A stretch of 21,320 nt of DNA. Origin: Syntrophaceae bacterium (lineage in GTDB: Bacteria > Desulfobacterota > Desulfomonilia > Desulfomonilales > Desulfomonilaceae). Every line of letters starts with the position of its first letter. The first letter of the stretch is position 1. Shown here piece after piece: positions 16,331-21,320 of this stretch. The notes under the pieces are model-generated. The model was not told where the DNA came from, did no database searches, and saw nothing but the letters and a program-made list of their open reading frames with translations. Both the position numbers and the translations under genes were made by a program. The stretch lies in NCBI GenBank assembly GCA_014874425.1, contig JACWAG010000181.1, positions 1 to 21,320 on the forward strand, given 5' to 3'.

Positions 16331-16370
16331 TGATTCAAAAGGAAAAACTTTTCGGGACAGAGGTGTTGTC

Positions 16371-16820
16371 ATGAAAGATTCTTTAAGGCCAGGCTTAACG
16401 TTTGATTTCACATACGCTGTTCCAGATAACAGGACCGTGCCATTTCTACTCACTGAATCACCTGAGTTTCAGGAGATGCCGAGGGTGCTGGCGACAGGGT
16501 TCATGGTGGGACTAGTTGAATGGGCGTGCATCCAGGCGATCAACCCACACCTGGACTGGCCCAGGGAACAGACATTGGGTATTGCGGTCTGTTTGACGCA
16601 TACTGCTGCGACACCACCGGGTCATACCGTTACCGTGAAAGGAAAATTGGAAAAGGTGGAGGGGCGAAAGTTGACTTTTTCGGTATCAGCGGACGACGGA
16701 ATTGATCAAATTTCGGAGGGGACCCACGAGAGGTTCGTGATAGACATCAAAAAATTTAATGATAAAATCTCGACGAAAATCGACAGAGCAGTGAACCGCT
16801 TAAACGAAAAAATCGAATAA
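16371..16820 (+). CDS. FlK-like (fluoroacetyl-CoA thioesterase family) hot-dog thioesterase
   Basis: Hydrolyses an acyl-CoA; the archetype, FlK of Streptomyces cattleya, splits fluoroacetyl-CoA and protects against fluoroacetate. Similarity to FlK as I remember it is unusually high along the whole chain: TESPEFQEMPRVLATGFMVG, EWAC, CLTHTAATPPGHTVTVKG, KVEGRKL, GTHERFVID and KFN. From the ATG at 16371 the catalytic residues fall on FlK numbers: Thr42, Glu50 and His77 (one residue inserted; His76 in FlK). The later Arg of THER and Gly70 are also kept. Lid Phe33 is conserved but Phe36 is Met36. AGAGG (16359-16363) lies seven bases before this ATG; an upstream ATG at 16302 would add 23 unmatched residues. 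149 aa, with a basic C-terminal extension of about 15 residues beyond FlK. The true substrate is uncertain. Confidence 0.87.
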   Translation: MKDSLRPGLTFDFTYAVPDNRTVPFLLTESPEFQEMPRVLATGFMVGLVEWACIQAINPHLDWPREQTLGIAVCLTHTAATPPGHTVTVKGKLEKVEGRKLTFSVSADDGIDQISEGTHERFVIDIKKFNDKISTKIDRAVNRLNEKIE

Positions 16821-17218
16821 AATAGCTCCGTAAAATACCCCTTGTCGGCCTCATCAATGATTTTCCAACGGCAAAACGATGCCCAAAACGGCGCCAAATT
16901 CACAAAGGGAATTAGTGATCTTTCGAGACTGGCATGGAGTCTTATCACAGCAATAGCCCTCTCGTAAATTCACCATCCCCGTGATTTACGGTTTCATGTC
17001 CACCAGAGGAGGCTTTGCCGTTTCTTTATAGCTAGAGCCTGCTTGCTAGAAACCCCCTCAACGCAATACTAACAAGCCCCTAACACCAGCCTAACGACGA
17101 GTCTTTAAAGCTTCGCTTCATGGGAGAATGGCAGGATTTCAGGAATGATTCATGCGCGGAGAACGTGATCCGAAATCTAGGCCATCCAAAAACTTTTGAG
17201 GTAGGAGGCCAAGGATAT
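16821..17218. other. Intergenic region with a hairpin; no gene assigned
   Basis: I find no supported gene. A hairpin pairs CGTAAATTCAC (16963-16973) with GTGATTTACG (16981-16990), ten pairs with one bulged T and a 7-nt loop. It is not followed by a T-run, so intrinsic termination of the thioesterase transcript is only possible. The part from 17120 to 17218 may instead be coding if the next gene starts at its upstream ATG. Confidence 0.45.
16963..16990 (+). terminator. Possible terminator or processing hairpin after the thioesterase gene
   Basis: The inverted repeat CGTAAATTCAC / GTGATTTACG with a 7-nt loop lies about 140 bp past the thioesterase stop. The stem is A/T-rich and has only a short pyrimidine stretch (GTTTC) after it, so Rho-independent action is doubtful. 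It is symmetric enough to be a protein-binding site instead. Confidence 0.3.
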
Positions 17219-17914
17219 ATGGAAGAGTTCAGCCTTAACTCAACTGTCCTTCGAGACATTTTTCATCACGCCAAACCCCTTGGGCATCACCAAGAAGCAA
17301 GTAAGCTCAATCTAGGTTTTGGATTTATCTACTATGGTGTTGTAAGGGCGTTGCGCCCCAAACACACATTAGTAATAGGTTCCGGATATGGATTCAGCGT
17401 TGTCTGCCTTGGGCTCGGCATTAGAGATAATGGTTTCGGCGCCCTGACTTTTGTCGATCCTTCCTATTCGCTACTTAAAGACGGCCCGCTCAAGACCGTT
17501 GGGGGTAGAGGGAATTGGAATGATTCTGAAAGTGTACAAAGTCATTTTCAAAGATTTAATGTCGATCAAATAGTCACGCACTACAGAATGTGTAGTGACG
17601 AATTCTTTCAGGCCTACGTTAAGCTCAGATTGCCTGAAATTGACATTGCGTTTATCGACGGAGCGCACGATTTCAAACATGTAAAACATGATTTCCTGGA
17701 AGTTCTTAAACAGTCTCGCCCGAACACGTACATTTTTCTTCATGATTCGAACATCTATATCAGAGAAATGATACGACACGCGGGCGTAAAGCGATGGCTA
17801 AAAATGTTACAGAAAAATGACAAGGCTTTCCAAGTTATTGATTTTCCGTTTTCCTCAGGCGTGGCGCTTGTGAGAATTCTGGAGCCGGCGGTATGGAAAG
17901 AATTACAACAGTGA
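17219..17914 (+). CDS. Class I SAM-dependent methyltransferase (Methyltransf_24-like)
   Basis: A probable small-molecule or sugar methyltransferase. The SAM-binding glycine motif is LVIGSGYGFSVV (from residue 51, counting from 17219), followed by the acidic TFVDPSYS. The later IDIAFIDGAHDFKHVKHD (about 141-158) and IFLHDS (172-177) are the DGxH...D and HD motifs of Methyltransf_24 enzymes, often metal-dependent. Two starts are possible. The ATG at 17219 has AGGAGG ten bases upstream and gives 231 aa. The ATG at 17120 gives 264 aa, with coding-like codons but no ribosome binding site. I favour 17219. The 3' end overlaps the phosphatidylserine decarboxylase gene by 22 bp, so the two are translated together. 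That suggests a role in envelope lipid or glycolipid chemistry, but the substrate is unknown. Confidence 0.82.
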   Translation: MEEFSLNSTVLRDIFHHAKPLGHHQEASKLNLGFGFIYYGVVRALRPKHTLVIGSGYGFSVVCLGLGIRDNGFGALTFVDPSYSLLKDGPLKTVGGRGNWNDSESVQSHFQRFNVDQIVTHYRMCSDEFFQAYVKLRLPEIDIAFIDGAHDFKHVKHDFLEVLKQSRPNTYIFLHDSNIYIREMIRHAGVKRWLKMLQKNDKAFQVIDFPFSSGVALVRILEPAVWKELQQ

Positions 17915-18597
17915 TAATAATATTCTGCCTGATTATCGTCTCATTCGTCGTCACTTTTCTCTTTTGGCGATATGTGTGGTTTTTCCGGAACCCAACTCGA
18001 ATAATTGCGCCTGGTGACAACATTGTAAGCCCTGCCGATGGAACAATTGTGTACGTCAAACGCCTGGTGTCAGAGGACGACGTAATTGTGATCAAACAAG
18101 GCCTTTCAGCGAAAATATCGGACATCATGAAAGAAGACGTCTGTATGCCAAAAGTGCTTATCGGCATATTTATGAGTCCATTAGACGTCCATTACAACCG
18201 CTCTCCAATAGAAGGCAGGGTTGATTTCGTGCGTCACTACCCTGCAAAGACCAAAAATCTCAATATGGGATCAATGCAGTTCAGGACTTTGTTCAAGGTT
18301 AGGCCCTACTATTGGAACAGTAGGCACATAGTAGAAAACGAGCGTGCCGTAACCCGAATAATTGGCGTGTTCAAAGGTCAGCCCATTTCCTCTTACGTCG
18401 TCCAAATTGCGGGTGGTCACGTGAGCGGAATCGACATGTACGTGCCTGAAGGTGGAGGTGTGAGTAAGGGAGAAATCTTCGGAATGATTCGGATAGGTTC
18501 TCAGGTCGATCTTATTCTTCCAGACCTGCCCAACATGAAGATAAAGGTGAGTGAAGGTGACATCGTAAAAGCAGGTGAATCCGTGCTGGTCGAATAG
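17893..18597 (+). CDS. psd: Phosphatidylserine decarboxylase proenzyme, short (archaeal-type) form
   Basis: Converts phosphatidylserine to phosphatidylethanolamine at the inner membrane using a self-made pyruvoyl group. The 234-aa product has one N-terminal membrane helix (about 5-27), then FWRYVWFFRNPTR, SPADGTIVYV (Asp49), PLDVHYNRSPIEG (His100), NERAVTRI and GMIRIGSQVDLILP. The Gly202-Ser203 bond is the expected self-cleavage site, with Ser203 becoming the pyruvoyl residue; GS replaces the LGST of the long E. coli type. Length fits the short class. It overlaps the methyltransferase gene by 22 bp and is followed 48 bp later by the PHP-glycosyltransferase gene. No phosphatidylserine synthase is in view, so either it is elsewhere or the substrate is a related lipid. 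Confidence 0.88.
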   Translation: MERITTVIIIFCLIIVSFVVTFLFWRYVWFFRNPTRIIAPGDNIVSPADGTIVYVKRLVSEDDVIVIKQGLSAKISDIMKEDVCMPKVLIGIFMSPLDVHYNRSPIEGRVDFVRHYPAKTKNLNMGSMQFRTLFKVRPYYWNSRHIVENERAVTRIIGVFKGQPISSYVVQIAGGHVSGIDMYVPEGGGVSKGEIFGMIRIGSQVDLILPDLPNMKIKVSEGDIVKAGESVLVE

Positions 18598-18645
18598 GTG
18601 AATTGGGTGAAACTAGCTTGATTGTTTGAAATAGGAAAAACAGCC

Positions 18646-21147
18646 ATGAAAATTGATTTGCATTGCCACTCAAAGTTTTCCAGACGCCCTGCGGAATGGA
18701 TACTTCAAAAAGTCGGTTCTCCTGAAAGCTTTACTGAACCTCTTTATATCTATGAAATAACAAAGAAAAAAGGAATGTCATTAGTCACCATAACCGATCA
18801 TAACTGTATTGAAGGTTGCCAGGAAATATCGGGGCTAAAAGGAGTTTTCATAAGCGAGGAAGTGACCACGTATTTTCCTGAAGATGGGTGCAAACTTCAT
18901 GTCCTAGTCTACAATATATCTGAAAAAGATCATCACAACATCCAAAAACTGCGTGAAAATGTTTATTCGCTTGTAACCTATCTAAACCAAAAACATATCT
19001 TCCATGCGTGGGCCCATCCCCTATATGCAGTCAACTCAAAACTGACGGTTGAGAATTTCGAAAAAGGCCTGCTTCTTTTCAAGAATCTCGAATTAAATGG
19101 GGCCCGTAGCGAAGAGCAAAACGAATGCCTTCGATTTTTGGCTTCGAGCTTGAATCCAGAAATCGTTGATCGGCTGTCCAAAAAACACAACCTAACGCCA
19201 ATCGAGCAGATGTCGTGGAAAAAGAACCTTATTGGCGGGTCTGATGATCATGGATCACTCACTTTAGCGCGTTGTTATACGGAAGTCAGTGAGGTTTCAG
19301 ATTTGGGATCGTTTATCATGGGGATTGAACACGGAGCGAGTAGGACGATTGGGACAAAATCAACGCCGTTATCTCTAGCTCACACCATTTACAGCATTGC
19401 TTACCAATTTTACGGCAGAAAGTTTGATCTGGAAAAATATGTTGATAATGATGTGATTTTTTGTCTGCTCGATCGTTTTCTATATCCTGCCAGGAAACAG
19501 AAGCCGAGACTTTTGGCGAGGCTTGGACATGTCTGGAACCACCGACGGCGACCTAGCCTTAAAGAAAACGGAGCTAAGAATGTTATGGATCTCCTGAAAA
19601 GTGAAGCGGATCAACTTCTTTGGGACAACCCTAAGCTATCCGGAATGCTCAAATATGGATATCGGAACTCGGCAGATTTAGAGAAAGAGTGGTTCGATTT
19701 TGTAAACACTTTATCCAACAAGGTGCTATGCCATTTTGCAGACCATATAATGGATAGTCTGTCCGGGGCCCATGTATTAAACCTGTTCGATTCCCTCGGC
19801 GCAGCGGGCTCACTTTATTGTATGTTGGCCCCATATTTCCTCGCTTATTCCATATTCTCCAAAGATAGACGGTTCAGTGAAAGAGTCCGCTCAAATTGGG
19901 TCAGGTCTTCCAGTGATCACAATACATTGGAGACTAATGTTGGCCATTTCACTGACACTTTTTACGAAGTCAACGGGGTGGCCGCGACGCTCAAGAGACA
20001 AATTGAAGCTGCTAGGCTGGCGAACAAAAAATACACGGTGATCACGTGTGACGGTGAGGAAAATCAAAATGGGGAAGGCATACACAATTTTAGACCGATA
20101 AAAGTCTATAGCCTCACAGAATATCCGGAACAGAAGTTATTCTATCCGCCTTTTCTTGAAATGCTCAATTATTGTTATAGTCAAAAATTCACACATATTC
20201 ACTCGGCGACACCAGGCCCGGTTGGATTGGCCGCGTTGGCAATATCTCGTATCCTGAACCTGCCACTAATAGGGACGTATCATACCGCGCTCCCGCAGTA
20301 TACCCAGTATCTTACCAATGACGCCTTAGTAGCAGAACTTATGTGGAAATACACTATCTGGTACTACGATCAGATGGATCTTGTGCTTGCTCCATCGAGA
20401 AGCACTGCGGAAGAACTCATAGAAAAGGGATTAAATGGCGCCAAGATCAGAATAATGCCTCGAGGTGTAGACCAGGAATTGTTCCATCCTTCCAAAAGAA
20501 ACGGATGTCTTGATAAATATAGTCTGAACAAAGAAGAACTTAAATTGTTGTATGTGGGACGAATTTCAAAAGAAAAAAACCTCGAAATATTGGTGAACGC
20601 TTTCAAGAAACTCATTGAATCGAAGAAAAATATAAAACTCTTCATCGTAGGAGACGGGCCATATAGAAAGGAGATGGAGGAAGCGCTCAAGGGTACACCC
20701 GCCATCTTCACTGGCTATGTCCAAGGTGAAGCTCTGGCGGAAATATTCGCTTCAGTAGATCTATTCGTATTTCCCAGCACTACGGATACTTTTGGAAATG
20801 TTGTTTTGGAATCACAGGCCTCAGGGGTGCCTGTAATTGTGACCGATATGGGTGGTCCGAAGGAGAACATCATTTCCGGCGAAACAGGCATAGTTGTGAA
20901 GGGAGATGACGAAACGGCGTTAGTCAAGGGTTTGCTTGAATTGTTAGGGGATAAAAATCGTTTAGAGGCGATGGGAAAGGCCGCCCGGTTATATACTGAA
21001 TCCCGATGTTTTGGCTCCGCTTTTGAAGAGTCTTGGGAATTCTATCGGGAAACGGACGGTAACCCAAATCGTTACTCTCCGGAAAGTTCGCAGTTTCCGG
21101 GAGGGAAATTTGCTGCCTCAGCCTACGCTGCTGTCCGTTGGCTTTAG
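18646..21147 (+). CDS. PHP-domain phosphoesterase fused to a GT4 (MgtA/mannosyltransferase-like) glycosyltransferase
   Basis: A two-enzyme chain of 833 aa. The N-terminal PHP domain (about 1-250) keeps metal-ligand motifs: DLHCHSKFS (His6, His8), TDHN (Asp51-His52), SEEV (Glu71), HAWAHP (His120, His124) and GGSDDHG (Asp200, His202). A helical region without a recognised fold (250-430) joins it to a GT4 domain (about 434-800): FTDTFYEVNGVAATLKRQ, GTYHTALPQY, YVGRISKEKN (Arg639, Lys644) and PSTTDTFGNVVLESQASG, with Asp714 and Glu722 in the E-x7-E position. PSTTDTFGNVVLE is close to glycolipid alpha-mannosyltransferases of the MgtA type. A low-complexity tail of about 30 residues follows. The ATG at 18646 begins at the PHP strand and has AGGA about ten bases upstream; a TTG at 18622 would add eight residues. 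Probably works with psd on an envelope (glyco)lipid. Confidence 0.88.
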   Translation: MKIDLHCHSKFSRRPAEWILQKVGSPESFTEPLYIYEITKKKGMSLVTITDHNCIEGCQEISGLKGVFISEEVTTYFPEDGCKLHVLVYNISEKDHHNIQKLRENVYSLVTYLNQKHIFHAWAHPLYAVNSKLTVENFEKGLLLFKNLELNGARSEEQNECLRFLASSLNPEIVDRLSKKHNLTPIEQMSWKKNLIGGSDDHGSLTLARCYTEVSEVSDLGSFIMGIEHGASRTIGTKSTPLSLAHTIYSIAYQFYGRKFDLEKYVDNDVIFCLLDRFLYPARKQKPRLLARLGHVWNHRRRPSLKENGAKNVMDLLKSEADQLLWDNPKLSGMLKYGYRNSADLEKEWFDFVNTLSNKVLCHFADHIMDSLSGAHVLNLFDSLGAAGSLYCMLAPYFLAYSIFSKDRRFSERVRSNWVRSSSDHNTLETNVGHFTDTFYEVNGVAATLKRQIEAARLANKKYTVITCDGEENQNGEGIHNFRPIKVYSLTEYPEQKLFYPPFLEMLNYCYSQKFTHIHSATPGPVGLAALAISRILNLPLIGTYHTALPQYTQYLTNDALVAELMWKYTIWYYDQMDLVLAPSRSTAEELIEKGLNGAKIRIMPRGVDQELFHPSKRNGCLDKYSLNKEELKLLYVGRISKEKNLEILVNAFKKLIESKKNIKLFIVGDGPYRKEMEEALKGTPAIFTGYVQGEALAEIFASVDLFVFPSTTDTFGNVVLESQASGVPVIVTDMGGPKENIISGETGIVVKGDDETALVKGLLELLGDKNRLEAMGKAARLYTESRCFGSAFEESWEFYRETDGNPNRYSPESSQFPGGKFAASAYAAVRWL

Positions 21148-21163
21148 TCGGCCCTAGGCCGAC
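21147..21163 (+). repeat. Hairpin touching the stop codon of the PHP-glycosyltransferase gene
   Basis: GTCGGCC (21147-21153) and GGCCGAC (21157-21163) form a perfect 7-bp G/C-rich stem with a three-base loop, beginning at the last base of the TAG stop. No T-run follows. It may protect the 3' end or act with the next hairpin. Confidence 0.4.
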
Positions 21164-21174
21164 CTAGCCAAATG

Positions 21175-21210
21175 GATCGGTTGTAGGTTGTGTTTCTTGG
21201 ACAACCGATC
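21175..21210 (+). terminator. Candidate terminator of the methyltransferase-psd-glycosyltransferase cluster
   Basis: GATCGGTTGT (21175-21184) pairs perfectly with ACAACCGATC (21201-21210) around a 16-nt loop and is followed by TGTTGTTTC, a moderately T-rich stretch. It sits 28 bp after the stop. The long loop and broken T-run make it imperfect, but its place at the end of the cluster fits. Confidence 0.5.
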
Positions 21211-21320
21211 TGTTGTTTCAGGGTTCAAGCTAGACACTAACAGTCGAAGGCGCTCGTTTTATTCTTCGCTACGAGCCCCATTTAATTCAAGGTTCTTGAA
21301 AAGAAGCATTCCTTTTTCAA
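21211..21320. other. Right-edge non-coding tail
   Basis: No gene can be supported in the last 110 bases. GCTCG and CGAGC (about 21252-21275) could form a weak 5-bp hairpin around a T-rich loop. Confidence 0.4.

Noticed and set aside
16302..16370. N-terminal extension of the FlK-like protein
   Set aside because: No FlK similarity, and it would place the promoter -10 inside the coding region; AGAGG precedes the ATG at 16371.
16371..16820. A complete fluoroacetate-resistance or fluorometabolite locus
   Set aside because: Only the thioesterase-like gene is present; no fluorinase, fluoride exporter or haloacid dehalogenase gene is in the window, and lid Phe36 is changed.

Overview
The window reads as a chromosomal segment of a Gram-negative, probably anaerobic bacterium. 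My best guess is a Desulfobacterota-type organism (sulfate-reducing or syntrophic lineage). This is inferred from selenocysteine use, the multi-PAS hybrid kinase, the 'IDE-type' class III cyclase, an iron-sulfur flavoprotein and a PHP-glycosyltransferase fusion; no rRNA or other taxonomic marker is present. Genes are densely packed with small overlaps. I see no tRNA, rRNA, IS element, CRISPR array or phage genes.

Left edge (1-540): the minus strand holds the 5' end of selD, running off the window. Its codon 17 is an in-frame UGA at the catalytic Cys17 position, followed by a textbook bacterial SECIS hairpin, so it is very probably a selenoprotein that standard gene calling would miss. An AT-rich gap follows, with a near-consensus sigma70 promoter driving a small orphan gene (538-798).

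Minus-strand block (795-9194): a GHMP sugar kinase (795-1778) is separated by an unassigned gap of about 420 bp from a tandem run. In transcription order the run is a hybrid sensor histidine kinase (cache, three PAS, HisKA/HATPase, receiver), a single-chain Vsr-like endonuclease/C5-cytosine methyltransferase, a PrmA-like methyltransferase and NADP isocitrate dehydrogenase (icd). These overlap or sit within about 45 bp and may be cotranscribed although their functions look unrelated.

Plus-strand sensory block (9426-15326): a periplasmic THI5/NMT1-type binding protein with no ABC permease or ATPase is coupled by ATGA to a cache-HAMP-class III cyclase with Glu/Gly at the purine-selectivity positions and a degenerate PilZ-like tail. 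It is divergent from the histidine kinase. An iron-sulfur flavoprotein, an MFS transporter and a secreted coiled-coil protein follow.

Right part: a LysR regulator is divergent from a thioesterase strikingly like the fluoroacetyl-CoA thioesterase FlK, with a long symmetric dyad and a promoter between them. Then comes an envelope-lipid-like cluster (17219-21147): a SAM methyltransferase, phosphatidylserine decarboxylase and a PHP-GT4 mannosyltransferase-like fusion, ending in hairpins.

The strongest points for follow-up are the hidden Sec-encoding selD, the Vsr-MTase fusion, the FlK-like enzyme with its operator, and the binding-protein/cyclase signalling pair.
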